Notes: generated by a model from the letters alone, not told the origin. Positions 36,007 through 44,785 are shown, numbered from the stretch's first letter. The stretch: 64,000 nucleotides of DNA from Nodularia sp. NIES-3585 (GCF_002218065.1 NZ_BDUB01000001.1:507567-571566); one strand, 5' to 3'. Numbers and translations are program-made.

Positions 36007-36600
36007 TTACGGACGTTCTTCAATTACACGGTCAATTAAACCGTATTCTTTAGCCTCAGCCGCAGACATGAAAAAGTCACGATCCATATCTTTTTCAATC
36101 TTCGACAAAGCCTGACCAGTCTTATCAGCATAAATACCGTTAAGCTGATGACGAATCCGCAAAATTTCTCTGGCTTCGATTTCGATATCGCTGGCTTGTC
36201 CACGGGTACCGCCAGACGGCTGGTGAATCATAATCCGAGAATGAGGCAATGCCATTCTTTTACCCTTGGTGCCGGCTGCTAGCAAGAATGATCCCATTGA
36301 GGCGGCTAAACCGACGCAAATTGTCACCACATCTGATTTGATGTGTTGCATGGTGTCAAAAATCGCCATGCCGGAAGTAACCATACCACCGGGGGAATTT
36401 ATGTATAAATAAATATCCTTGCCTGGATCATCTGAATCCAGATACAGCATGACAGCGATAATTTGGTTAGCAATTTCATCATCAACATCTCGTCCCAGGA
36501 AAATAATCCGTTCCCGGTAAAGGCGATCATAAATACTAATCCAATCTGTATATTGTCCTCCGGGCATCCGGTAAGGCACTTTAGGAACACCTATAGGCAT
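36007..36600 (-). CDS. clpP3: ATP-dependent Clp protease proteolytic subunit (ClpP3-type)
   Basis: A 197-residue serine protease subunit. The catalytic serine is in [11 protein letters not shown] and the histidine in [14 protein letters not shown]; the aspartate follows in [20 protein letters not shown]. All three are present, so it is active. It is second in an operon after the inactive ClpR at 36696-37358, the same order as the clpR-clpP3 pair described in other cyanobacteria. Together they form the mixed ClpP3/R ring that works with ClpC and is essential in Synechococcus. The paralogue label rests on this context. Confidence 0.92.
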   Translation of the reverse strand: MPIGVPKVPYRMPGGQYTDWISIYDRLYRERIIFLGRDVDDEIANQIIAVMLYLDSDDPGKDIYLYINSPGGMVTSGMAIFDTMQHIKSDVVTICVGLAASMGSFLLAAGTKGKRMALPHSRIMIHQPSGGTRGQASDIEIEAREILRIRHQLNGIYADKTGQALSKIEKDMDRDFFMSAAEAKEYGLIDRVIEERP

Positions 36601-36622
36601 CTTCGTTACTCCGCTTGTAATT

Positions 36623-36662
36623 TAGTCATTAGTCACTGGTCATTAGTCATTCGTCATTGGTG
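36623..36662. repeat. TAGTCATTGGTCAT heptamer repeat between clpR and clpP3
   Basis: Imperfect TTAGTCA/TTGGTCA units within the 95-base clpR-clpP3 spacer. Same repeat type as the longer array at 37445-37519. Confidence 0.75.
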
Positions 36663-36695
36663 AATTACCCAAAGCATAATGACTATCCACAGCAT

Positions 36696-37358
36696 TTAGA
36701 GAACACTGGCAGGTAATGGGGGATTGGCGAGTTCTTCTTTCTCAAAAACTCGGTCAATCAAACCGTATTCCTTGGCTTCATAAGGAGTCATGTATAACAA
36801 ACGATCCATGTCCTTGGTAATTTTTTCGGGTGCTTGTCCTGTGGTATGACCCAAAATATCAACTAAGGAAGTTTTGTTGATCAGAACTTCCCTTGCCCGA
36901 ATTTGAATATCCGTTGCTTGACCTTGGGCGTAGCTCTTCGGTTGATGCAGGATAATAGAAGAATGGGGCAAACTGGCGCGGCAACCTTTTGTACCCGCAC
37001 TGAGTAGCATCGCTGCCATACCCATGGCCGAACCAATACAAATGGTGTGGATGGGAGGCTTGATGTATTTCATCGTGTCATAGATGGCGAAGGCTTCGGT
37101 TTCAAAGCCAATGGGTTCGCCACTATAGCCGGAAGTACCCGTGGAGTTGATGTAGATTTTAATGGGCTTTTCGGGATCTTCGGATTGTAAATAAAGCAAT
37201 TCGGCAATAATTAATTCCGTAACCGCCGGCACTAATGGCATTCCCAGATAGACAATTCGTTCCTTGATCAATAAGGAAGGTAAATCTGGCGGCGGTGTCC
37301 GGTAAAAACTATCACCTTGATAAGGGGCTTGCACAGCCTTGATGGGGGAATTGTCCAT
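36696..37358 (-). CDS. clpR: ClpR, catalytically inactive ClpP paralogue
   Basis: A 220-residue ClpP-fold protein. Where active ClpP has GLAASMGSF, this reads GSAMGMAAML, so the catalytic serine is glycine. The His-containing motif is kept as SSIILHQPKSYAQG. An insertion with STGTSGYSGEPIGFETEAFA is typical of ClpR. It is first in the operon with clpP3 95 bases downstream. It occupies non-catalytic positions in the Clp core. It is an established cyanobacterial and plastid arrangement. Confidence 0.92.
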   Translation of the reverse strand: MDNSPIKAVQAPYQGDSFYRTPPPDLPSLLIKERIVYLGMPLVPAVTELIIAELLYLQSEDPEKPIKIYINSTGTSGYSGEPIGFETEAFAIYDTMKYIKPPIHTICIGSAMGMAAMLLSAGTKGCRASLPHSSIILHQPKSYAQGQATDIQIRAREVLINKTSLVDILGHTTGQAPEKITKDMDRLLYMTPYEAKEYGLIDRVFEKEELANPPLPASVL

Positions 37359-37444
37359 AGCAACTGATCGCCTGAAAGTATGCCGTTAACTGTAATACAT
37401 CCTAACGCGATGCTAGCCTACATCAAGTGTGGATTTCTCGCTAA

Positions 37445-37519
37445 TTAGTCATTAGTCGTTAGTCATTGGTCATTGGTCATTGGTCATTAGTCATTAGTCA
37501 TTGGTCATTAGTCATTGGC
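37445..37519. repeat. Heptamer tandem repeat upstream of clpR
   Basis: About ten units of TTAGTCA or TTGGTCA in a row, of the STRR type known in heterocystous cyanobacteria. It lies 87 bases upstream of the clpR start, in the region shared with the VWA genes. Confidence 0.85.
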
Positions 37520-37529
37520 AAGTTACCGT

Positions 37530-37645
37530 CTTGTCCCCCCTGCACCCTGCACCCTGCACCCCTGCCTCTTTCCCCCCTGCACCCTGCACCCTGCACCCCT
37601 GCCTCTTTCCCCCCTACTCCCTACTCCCCACTCCCTACTCCCTAA
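37530..37645. repeat. Tandem CCCTGCACCCTGCACC and CTCCCTACTCC repeats
   Basis: Two nearly identical 50-base blocks of CACCCTGCACCCTGCACC, then CCTGCCTCTTTCCCCC, followed by CTACTCCCTACTCCCCACTC units. Highly C-rich on the plus strand. No gene is supported in 37359-37714. Confidence 0.85.
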
Positions 37646-37714
37646 TTTTTCCGTAGTGCTGATGTGGCGTTTTGAAGTTATTTATATAGATATGCTAACT
37701 AGGAATTTTGGGTT

Positions 37715-38971
37715 ATGAAGGTCAATTTGCAGCCTACCTTAAATGATGGTAATTTGGACGCGCATCAACCGAGCAGTCAACGTCAGTTGGCAATGTCGAT
37801 TTCGGCGATCGCGGAAATTGAAGACCGCAATATTCCATTGAATTTATGCTTAATTTTAGATCATAGTGGTTCAATGCATGGGCGACCCCTAGAAACTGTG
37901 AAGCAAGCTGCTATTGGTCTGGTGGATAAGCTTAAGCCAGGCGATCGCTTGAGTGTTGTGGCTTTTGATCACCATGCCACAGTTTTAGTCCCGAATCAAA
38001 CGGTCGCCAATCCAGAAAGAATTAAAAAACAAATTAATAGCCTCACCGCCGATGGTGGGACGGCTATTGATGAAGGTTTGCGTTTGGGCATAGAGGAATT
38101 AGCCAAGGGCAAAAAAGAAACGGTTTCTCAAGCCTTTTTATTAACTGATGGTGAAAATGAACACGGTGATAACCAACGTTGTTTAAAGTTTGCTCAACTG
38201 GCCACTGGCTATAATTTGACTTTGAACACGTTAGGATTTGGTGACAAATGGAATCAGGATGTTTTAGAAAAAATTGCTGATGCTGGCTTAGGTAGTTTGT
38301 CCCACATTCAAAAACCGGAACAAGCCGCAGACGAGTTTAACCGCCTGTTTAGTCGGGTGCAAACAGTGGGATTAACCAATGCTTATTTGCTCATTTCCCT
38401 AATGCCTCATGTCCGGCTAGCGGAACTCAAACCCATTGCCCAAGTTTCCCCAGACACTATTGAGTTACCCATACAGCAAGAAGCAGATGGACGCTTTGCT
38501 GTGCGCTTGGGAGATTTAATGAAAGATGCAGGACGGGTGATTTTGGCTAATATTTATCTGGGACAGTTGTCAGAAGGTAAACAGGCGATCGCTCATGTCC
38601 AAGTCCGCTACGATGACCCAGCCCAAAATAAAATGGGTTTATTGACAGATAATATCCCAGTGTATGCCAATGTGACTGGAGTTTACCAACCAAAGCTAGA
38701 TTCGGGTGTGCAACAGTCTATTTTGGCCTTAGCCAAATACAGACAAACCCAGTTAGCTGAGGCAAAATTACAACAGGGCGATCGCGCCGGTGCGGCCACA
38801 ATGTTGCAAACTGCGGCGAAAACTGCTCTGCAAATGGGGGATCAAAGTGCGGCGACCGTGTTACAAACGTCCGCCACCCAACTTCAATCTGGCGGTGACT
38901 TATCTGAGAGCGATCGCAAGAAAACCAGAATTGTCTCAAAAACCGTGTTGCAAGATACTCCTCCACAATGA
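37715..38971 (+). CDS. VWA-domain protein 1
   Basis: A 418-residue soluble protein. The N-terminal beta segment (MKVNLQPTLNDGNLDAHQPS) precedes a von Willebrand factor A domain at about 40-215 with an intact MIDAS: DHSGSMHG (DxSxS), the threonine in TADGGTAIDEG, and LLTDGEN. C-terminal residues 225-340 form a beta-rich region, and 340-418 are helical (SILALAKYRQTQLAEAKLQQ). No signal peptide. VWA proteins bind partners through a metal ion, often with AAA ATPases or kinases. Its stop overlaps the next gene's ATG (ATGA), and the two proteins are paralogues. Confidence 0.88.
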   Translation: MKVNLQPTLNDGNLDAHQPSSQRQLAMSISAIAEIEDRNIPLNLCLILDHSGSMHGRPLETVKQAAIGLVDKLKPGDRLSVVAFDHHATVLVPNQTVANPERIKKQINSLTADGGTAIDEGLRLGIEELAKGKKETVSQAFLLTDGENEHGDNQRCLKFAQLATGYNLTLNTLGFGDKWNQDVLEKIADAGLGSLSHIQKPEQAADEFNRLFSRVQTVGLTNAYLLISLMPHVRLAELKPIAQVSPDTIELPIQQEADGRFAVRLGDLMKDAGRVILANIYLGQLSEGKQAIAHVQVRYDDPAQNKMGLLTDNIPVYANVTGVYQPKLDSGVQQSILALAKYRQTQLAEAKLQQGDRAGAATMLQTAAKTALQMGDQSAATVLQTSATQLQSGGDLSESDRKKTRIVSKTVLQDTPPQ

Positions 38972-40275
38972 AAGTTCAACTGCTCTGTGCCTTAAATGAT
39001 ACAAATGTTGATGCGGCTCAATCGAGCAACCAACGTCAACTATCTATTTCCATTTCGGCGATCGCTGGTGAATTTGATCAACATTTGCCACTCAACTTAT
39101 GCTTAATTCTCGATCAGAGTGGTTCCATGCATGGTCAACCCATCGCCACAGTAATTCAGGCCGTAGAGCAATTATTAGATCGGCTACAGCTAAGTGATGG
39201 CGAAACGCCCACCTCCGGTGATCGCATTTCGGTTGTAGCTTTTTCTGGTTCTGCCCAAGTGATTATCCCCAACCAAAAAGTCCAAGACCTCCCAGGTATT
39301 AAAGCCCAGATTAAAAAGAAACTCAAAGCTAGCGGTGGTACGGCAATTGCTGAGGGTTTACAACTGGGAATCACAGAACTGATGAAAGGAACAAAAGGAG
39401 CAGTTTCCCAAGCGTTTCTCCTCACAGATGGTCATGGTGAAAGCAGTTTACGGATTTGGAAATTTGAAATTGGCAAAGATGATCACAAACGCTGTCTAGA
39501 ATTTGCCCACAAAGCAACTAAAATCAACCTGACGATCAACACCCTTGGTTTTGGTAATGATTGGAACCAGGATCTGTTAGAAAAAATTGCTGATGCAGGT
39601 GGTGGCACTCTCGCCTACATTGAGCGTCCTGAACAAGCATTAGATCAGTTTCGGCATTTATTGCGGCGTATTCAGTCTGTGAGGCTCACCAATGCCCACC
39701 TGCTGCTGTCTTTAGTTCCTGATGTCCGTCTAGCAGAATTTAAACCCATTGCCCAAGTTGCCCCAGACACCATTGAGTTACCAGTGGAAACAGAAACTCA
39801 TGGCGGCTTTGCCGTGCGCTTGGGCGATTTAATGCAAGATATGGAACGGGTAGTTTTGGCTAATATTTATCTGGGACAATTACCAGAAGGCAAACAAGTA
39901 ATCGGACATTTACAAATCCGCTACGATGATCCATCTGTGAATAAACAAGACTTAGTTTCACCGATGGTAGCGATATATGCAGATGTAGTCAAGCCTTATC
40001 GACCTGCGCTCAATCCCTCAGTGCAGCAGTCTATTTTGGCATTAGCTAAGTATCGACAAACTCAATTAGCCGAAACGAAATTGCATCAAGGCGATCGCGC
40101 TGGTGCAGCCACCATGTTACAAACGGCTGCTAACACCGCCTTACAAATAGGAGATCAAGGTGCAGCCACAGTGTTGCAAACTTCGGCGACGCGTCTGCAA
40201 GCAGGAGAACAACTTTCGGAAGCAGACCTCAAAAAAACGAGGATGGTATCAAAGACAGTCTTGCAAGATTCCTAA
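38968..40275 (+). CDS. VWA-domain protein 2
   Basis: A 435-residue paralogue of the preceding gene, translationally coupled by a four-base overlap. The MIDAS is DQSGSMHG with SGGTAIAEG and LLTDGHG. The C-terminus (SILALAKYRQTQLAETKLHQ) is almost the same as in VWA protein 1. Extra residues are inserted at about 80-90 (QLSDGETPTSGDRIS) and 162-175. It probably forms a complex with its neighbour. The partner and process are unknown; the clp operon upstream is divergent. Confidence 0.88.
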   Translation: MKVQLLCALNDTNVDAAQSSNQRQLSISISAIAGEFDQHLPLNLCLILDQSGSMHGQPIATVIQAVEQLLDRLQLSDGETPTSGDRISVVAFSGSAQVIIPNQKVQDLPGIKAQIKKKLKASGGTAIAEGLQLGITELMKGTKGAVSQAFLLTDGHGESSLRIWKFEIGKDDHKRCLEFAHKATKINLTINTLGFGNDWNQDLLEKIADAGGGTLAYIERPEQALDQFRHLLRRIQSVRLTNAHLLLSLVPDVRLAEFKPIAQVAPDTIELPVETETHGGFAVRLGDLMQDMERVVLANIYLGQLPEGKQVIGHLQIRYDDPSVNKQDLVSPMVAIYADVVKPYRPALNPSVQQSILALAKYRQTQLAETKLHQGDRAGAATMLQTAANTALQIGDQGAATVLQTSATRLQAGEQLSEADLKKTRMVSKTVLQDS

Positions 40276-40282
40276 GCGTAGG

Positions 40283-40308
40283 GTGGGCATCTTGCCTGCC
40301 CTTTTAAC
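40283..40308 (+). terminator. Possible terminator of the VWA operon
   Basis: GGGTGGGCATCTTGCCTGCC followed by CTTTT: GGGCA pairs with TGCCC (short stem) and four Ts. It is also a fragment of the GTAGGGTGGGC dispersed repeat. Only moderate support. Confidence 0.4.
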
Positions 40309-40559
40309 ATAAGAATAATCATAAAAAAAAGCTCTTGCGTTCATCATTTAGTTATTATCAATATGATTATGTCTAAATGGGAAAATTGTATGCTAAGACT
40401 AACATTTTTCTTTATGTTGGCGTTGCGATAAACAACAAAATGCTGTTACTAAACTAAAGTATGAAATACCAAAATTACCTTTCTTTTCTTCCTCTTTTTG
40501 CGCCTTTGTGCCTTTGCGTGAGGCTAATTCCTATTTTCAATCAGCAACGCCAATAAAAT

Positions 40560-40598
40560 AAACCCTTAGCACTTCTTATATAAGAGCTAAGGGTTTAA
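40560..40598 (-). terminator. Strong hairpin terminator for the small gene at 40603
   Basis: AAACCCTTAGC pairs perfectly with GCTAAGGGTTT around a CTTATATAAG inner palindrome. On the minus strand it is followed by TTTATTTTATT. It lies 5 bases after the stop of the small minus-strand frame. It may also stop plus-strand reading from the VWA genes. Confidence 0.7.
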
Positions 40599-40602
40599 CT
40601 AT

Positions 40603-40776
40603 TTATTTAAACTTAGGTAAACCTCCTCTCAGCGTCAGATCAACTCCGATTTTTATGGTCGTTGACCGTGAGTCAGAGTTACTTGTATCGACTACATAGA
40701 TGTAAAAATTCAAATTAGTAATCGAAGCTAGTAAAGCAATAGCCAGAGGTTTACGCAAGTGTTTGATTAGGGTCAT
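40603..40776 (-). CDS. Small single-helix membrane protein, hypothetical
   Basis: A 57-residue frame starting MTLIKHLRKPLAIALLASIT. It has one hydrophobic segment (LAIALLASITNLNFYIYVV), then a polar tail ending TTIKIGVDLTLRGGLPKFK. The frame is open upstream to 40854, but the ATG at 40776 gives the more natural N-terminus (basic, then hydrophobic). A strong hairpin terminator follows immediately, which supports expression. The family is not recognised. Confidence 0.5.
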   Translation of the reverse strand: MTLIKHLRKPLAIALLASITNLNFYIYVVDTSNSDSRSTTIKIGVDLTLRGGLPKFK

Positions 40777-40884
40777 TTGAAATTTATGGTGTTGCGTACA
40801 ATGTGGCTTTAAGTCCACTGGTGTACAGACCCCTTCAAGTAAAAATAATAACACAAAAGATTATGAGGTCAAACGGAAAGAGAG

Positions 40885-41025
40885 TTAAAACCACCTCCGT
40901 TGAACTAGCGCAGAACCAGCAGCCGACCTTTGCTCTGGAGTAGAGTTAGGGTCGCGCAGAACTTTACCAGCATTGCTAGCAGCTTTTTTGCTGGTGCGTC
41001 TTGGTAATAATTTTTTGTTCATCAT
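40885..41025 (-). CDS. Small basic protein (46 residues) behind a structured leader
   Basis: The start is at tandem ATGs (41025, 41022). The product starts MMNKKLLPRRTSKKAASNAG, continues KVLRDPNSTPEQRSAAGSAL and ends VQRRWF (TAA at 40885-40887). It is short, Lys/Arg-rich and helical. The AxNAGKVLRD...RSAAGSALVQ pattern resembles widespread small proteins of unknown function that I have seen annotated only as hypothetical. A nested RNA hairpin lies 75 bases upstream on the same strand. Codon use looks normal; no strong ribosome-binding site is visible. Confidence 0.5.
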   Translation of the reverse strand: MMNKKLLPRRTSKKAASNAGKVLRDPNSTPEQRSAAGSALVQRRWF

Positions 41026-41099
41026 ATTTTGTCTGAGTAGTTTGGTAACTCCGACTCAAACAAGGAGTAAAAATATTCTTCAGTAGAGATAAACAGCAA

Positions 41100-41163
41100 A
41101 TAGCCCACGCAAAACCGAGTATTTAACCTTTCGGTTATTTGCACTCAAATTTGCATGGGCTAT
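41100..41163 (-). ncRNA. Candidate structured leader RNA (nested hairpin with GAAA tetraloop)
   Basis: Read on the minus strand: outer stem ATAGCCCATGCAAA with TTTGCGTGGGCTAT (14 pairs including one G-U), then inner stem GAGT/ACTC, then TAACC-GAAA-GGTTA. On the plus strand the G-U becomes a C-A mismatch, so the fold favours minus-strand RNA. It precedes the 46-residue gene by 75 bases. It could be a cis-regulatory leader or an independent RNA; no known class is recognised. Confidence 0.5.
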
Positions 41164-41444
41164 CTACTGGAACTATTATAACTCGTATTTTTGAATTTGT
41201 GTGAATTTTTGCAAAAAAAAATGTTACATTTAGTGAGGTGGTAGTAAGCAATACGGTTTACAAATGAAATTAATTTTGGTGATGAACTAATCTACTTATA
41301 ATTTAAATCAGACCCAACGCCCTATTTAGCCTACTTTTCAACCTCAGAAGAAAATTTTCCCCTTTAGGAACGGTGATGCGAGTTTTAGTTATGGAAAATA
41401 ATTTAGAAATATTGTGATCAGCAGAGTGTCTCGTACCTATCTAT

Positions 41445-41627
41445 TTATTTTTTTCGAGCTTTCCAAGTCCCACCATAAACATAAAACGGGTTATTTTCAC
41501 TCACACCCGCCCAACATTCACGACAAACAAAAATCCAGTTGCCTGTTTTTTCAAACTTCACCCTAAACAAAATCGGTGCAGATTGACTACACCGATCGCA
41601 CATTTTAACTCTATTTTTACCTGACAT
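41445..41627 (-). CDS. Small zinc-ribbon-like protein
   Basis: A 60-residue protein starting MSGKNRVKMCDRCSQSAPIL. CDRC and CREC, 22 residues apart, form a four-cysteine zinc site. The C-terminus is basic (YVYGGTWKARKK). It lies 5 bases downstream of the PIN/TRAM gene, on the same strand, and is probably co-transcribed. An RNA-related role is possible given the neighbour. The family is not named here. Confidence 0.7.
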   Translation of the reverse strand: MSGKNRVKMCDRCSQSAPILFRVKFEKTGNWIFVCRECWAGVSENNPFYVYGGTWKARKK

Positions 41628-41632
41628 TTACC

Positions 41633-42709
41633 TCACGCCAAAGCTGAAGCTTGGGGTTTAGCAAAAATCATCCTTCCGGCGGAGGTTTGCAAAGCACTGG
41701 TGACTACAACTCGGACTTCCCCACCGACATAATTACTACCTTCCTCAACCACAACCATTGTGCCATCGTCTAGGTAGCCAACTCCTTGACTAGGTTCTTT
41801 GCCTTCCTTAAGAACCTTCAAGTCCAGATTATCACCGGGCAAGTAAGTAGAACGCACAGCATTTACCAAGTCATTGACATTCAACACAGGCACTTTCTGT
41901 ACACTGGCTACTTTCGATAAGTTGTAGTCATTCGTGAGCAACGTACCATTGATTTCTTGGGCAAAACGGACTAATTTAGCATCAACTGTGGCCGTATCCT
42001 CGTAATCAACGGGATTAATTAAGATGCGGTCTGGGTAATCTTTCTTAATGCGGTTGAGAATCTCTAATCCGCGTCTTCCCCGTACCCGCTTTTGGTCTTT
42101 ACTAGCATCGGCGACTTGTTGCAATTCCTGCAAGACAAACTGGGGGACTAAAATTTGTCCTTCCAGAAATCCGGTTTCCAGTAAAGCTTCAATGCGACCA
42201 TCAATAATGCAACTGGTGTCTAAAACTTTAGTATTGGCAGGTTTTAGCGTTCCTTCCACTACCATTGTCTCTACGGTGTTGGGATTAATGAACCGCAATA
42301 AACCTCGCCCGTGGGTATCAGCTAAATTCATCCCCGTGACAGCCAGTATAATACTACCCACAACTGCCACCAGGGGCTTAATAAAGCCAAAGTCCGGCGG
42401 GATAGGGAGCAAGAATAATGGGGCTAGCATTAAGTTAGCTAGCAATAGCCCAATTACTAAGCCAATGGCACGAGTTAAAATCATTTCTAGGGGCATTTCT
42501 CGGACTTGTGCTTCTAAGCGCCGATATGTGGTTTGGAAACTCAGTCCGATAGCACCGCCAAGGATAGCGGCAAAGACGGCTACAACTAAGCGTAAAGCTT
42601 CTAAATTTGTTACTGTGTCTAGGGAACCATCGGGGAGTAGTTCAATGCTATAGAACCCTATTCCCGCGGCTGCTAGGATGAATGAGATAATGATAATGGC
42701 ATCAAGCAT
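41633..42709 (-). CDS. PIN/TRAM-domain membrane protein (YacL-like)
   Basis: A 358-residue protein. Four transmembrane helices lie in residues 1-125 (AIIIISFILAAAGIGFYSIE; LVVAVFAAILGGAIGL; IGLLLANLMLAPLFLLPIPP; VAVVGSIILAVTGMNL). A PIN domain follows (VLDTSCIIDGRIEALLETGF; TVDAKLVRFAQEINGTLLTN, with the acidic cluster), then a TRAM RNA-binding domain near 290-345. It is a probable membrane-tethered ribonuclease of the Bacillus YacL type; the RNA target is unknown. A zinc-ribbon gene is 5 bases downstream. Confidence 0.9.
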   Translation of the reverse strand: MLDAIIIISFILAAAGIGFYSIELLPDGSLDTVTNLEALRLVVAVFAAILGGAIGLSFQTTYRRLEAQVREMPLEMILTRAIGLVIGLLLANLMLAPLFLLPIPPDFGFIKPLVAVVGSIILAVTGMNLADTHGRGLLRFINPNTVETMVVEGTLKPANTKVLDTSCIIDGRIEALLETGFLEGQILVPQFVLQELQQVADASKDQKRVRGRRGLEILNRIKKDYPDRILINPVDYEDTATVDAKLVRFAQEINGTLLTNDYNLSKVASVQKVPVLNVNDLVNAVRSTYLPGDNLDLKVLKEGKEPSQGVGYLDDGTMVVVEEGSNYVGGEVRVVVTSALQTSAGRMIFAKPQASALA

Positions 42710-42953
42710 AGTTTTGTTGTTTTCCTGCGATTGTGTGATCCTATAAAGTCAAGTATTTTTCATCGGTAAAAGTGATTGATCAATATTGACTTACACTAGG
42801 CGTTGAAGCAGGGAATATCTGCAAATATTATAACTAAAGTGTTTTCTGTGAATATTTTCCATGATTTTGTTGTAAAACGATAAAATTTTGTCAAAAAAAT
42901 GCTTATTTTCGCTATTGCTAATTTTCAGTTAAATTAATTAATTCTTTCTCATA

Positions 42954-44132
42954 ATGAGTCAAAAAGTTAATATTCCAGGCATTCCCAGTTCTGCTTATGT
43001 CCACATTCCCTTTTGCAGACGGCGGTGTTTTTATTGTGATTTCCCTATTTTTGTAGTGGGCGATCGCCTGCGGGGTGAAACATCTGGTACTATCTCTCAA
43101 TATGTAGAGGTGCTATGCCAAGAAATTGCCATGACGGCCGCTGGTGAACCTCTGAAGACGATTTTTTTTGGTGGTGGGACTCCTTCTTTACTATCAATAG
43201 AACAGTTACAACGGGTATTGGCAACGCTAGAACAACATTTTGGTATTGCTGCTGGTGCAGAAATTTCTATGGAAGTAGACCCAGGCACATTTGATTTAGC
43301 ACATATATCTGGCTATCGTAGCGTTGGCGTGAACCGGGTGAGTTTGGGTGTACAAGCGTTTCAACAGGAATTATTGCAGATTGCGGGGCGATCGCACTCT
43401 GTTGTAGATATTCTCACATCTGTGGACTTAATTCACCAAGTAGAAATTGCCGAATTTAGCTTAGACCTAATCTCAGGTTTGCCGCATCAGTCTTTGGAGC
43501 AATGGCAAGATTCTTTAAATCAGGCAGTAACGGTTATGCCTACTCACATATCTATCTATGACCTTACCATAGAAGCGGGAACAGCTTTTGGTCGTTATTA
43601 CAAACCGGGAGATCAGCCATTACCAACGGATGAAACCACAGTCAAAATGTACGAAACGGCACAGCAAGTTTTGACGAGTGCAGGTTATGAACATTACGAA
43701 ATTTCTAATTATGCTCGTCCTGGGCATCAATGTCAGCATAATCGAGTGTATTGGGAAAACCGCCCTTATTATGCTTTTGGTATGGGTGCAGCGAGTTATA
43801 TCGAGGGAAAGCGCTTCACTCGTCCTCGGAAGACTCAAGAGTATTACCAGTGGGTAAAAGCTGGAGGTGTAATTGATTGCGAAGTGACTCCACCAAAGGA
43901 AGTATTATTAGAAACTTTAATGTTGGGGTTGCGTTTGGCTGAGGGTGTGAGTTTGGCAATGTTGGCTGAAAAGTTTGGGGAAGAAAAGTTAAAAGAAATT
44001 CACCAATGTTTACAACCTTATTTAGATAAAAGTTGGGTGGAAGTGGTTGGGGGAAGATTACGTTTATCTGATCCCCAAGGGTTTTTGTTTTCTAATGTGG
44101 TATTGGCTGATTTATTTGAAAAGTTGGGTTGA
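42954..44132 (+). CDS. hemW: Radical SAM heme chaperone HemW
   Basis: A 392-residue radical SAM protein. The cluster-binding motif FCRRRCFYCDF is Cx3Cx2C; GGGTPSLLS and EVDPGTFDLAHISGYRSVGV follow. The C-terminal HemW region (ENRPYYAFGMGAASYIEGKR; RLRLSDPQGFLFSNVVLADL) is kept. It is related to HemN but lacks the extra N-terminal residues of the coproporphyrinogen dehydrogenase. It probably delivers heme to respiratory or other proteins. The ATG at 42954 is used. Confidence 0.9.
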   Translation: MSQKVNIPGIPSSAYVHIPFCRRRCFYCDFPIFVVGDRLRGETSGTISQYVEVLCQEIAMTAAGEPLKTIFFGGGTPSLLSIEQLQRVLATLEQHFGIAAGAEISMEVDPGTFDLAHISGYRSVGVNRVSLGVQAFQQELLQIAGRSHSVVDILTSVDLIHQVEIAEFSLDLISGLPHQSLEQWQDSLNQAVTVMPTHISIYDLTIEAGTAFGRYYKPGDQPLPTDETTVKMYETAQQVLTSAGYEHYEISNYARPGHQCQHNRVYWENRPYYAFGMGAASYIEGKRFTRPRKTQEYYQWVKAGGVIDCEVTPPKEVLLETLMLGLRLAEGVSLAMLAEKFGEEKLKEIHQCLQPYLDKSWVEVVGGRLRLSDPQGFLFSNVVLADLFEKLG

Positions 44133-44314
44133 AGAGGAACCTATCGCCAAGTACGCAAAGGACTAAAAACCCAATATTCCAACAGCAATTTGGAATGGCA
44201 ACCAATATACTCACAGCCGATGCAGTTACAGTAAGCATAGTATTGCCGAAGTTAATGGGAACCCTAAACAAGCCATTCCGGCAATATTATCCTTCCACCG
44301 AAAGGTTCCGCGTT

Positions 44315-44785
44315 TTGACACTCCCCGCGATAAATCGACGGGGATTCTTGGTTCAAAGAAACCACTTAACCTAGAGTCCTTGCGTCGTCTAAACCAGAGG
44401 TGGGATTCTCCCCAAGCGTTAATTCGGGTATGCCCTACCCTATTTGCATGAGTGCAAGTCCTGTTTGGTTTGAAACAAATTGTTTCAAAATGCTGATTCG
44501 TCTAGCCCCTATAAATCTTTTACCTACTGCTAGGAGGAAACTAGAATAATGCAGTAGAACCGCATAGATGAGGCAGTGCGGTCTTGGGGTTTCCCCAATT
44601 AGAGCAACTGCCGTTCAATTATCAAGGTATGGCTAACGCCACGCTAGCGCTAACAGTGCTTTGTCTTTCGACAGCTAGGTTTTTTAAGTGGTTGATTACC
44701 TTTCCACTACAATCACTATAGCAGCATACAGGTACATTAATGAATTAAAAGCCGTCGTAGAACGACGGGGCTTTAAACCCAATTT
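44315..44785. mobile_element. Non-autonomous IS200/IS605-like element (PATE-type remnant)
   Basis: The left hairpin at 44323-44343 is CCCCGCGATAAATCGACGGG(G), preceded by TTTTGACACT. The right hairpin at 44751-44771 is GCCGTCGTAGAACGACGGGG(C), followed by CTTTAAACCC. These subterminal hairpins are typical of IS605-family ends in cyanobacteria. The 470-bp interior has no TnpA or TnpB frame but keeps other structured segments (CCAGAGGTGGGATTCTCCCC). It could be a deletion derivative mobilised in trans, or carry a relic of the TnpB guide RNA region. Confidence 0.7.

Noticed and set aside
37445-37519. CRISPR-like array
   Set aside because: Repeats are only 7 bases long with no unique spacers; it is a short tandem repeat (STRR type).
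44129-44374. 81-codon frame after hemW
   Set aside because: It runs into the left end of the IS605-like element; composition is not protein-like.
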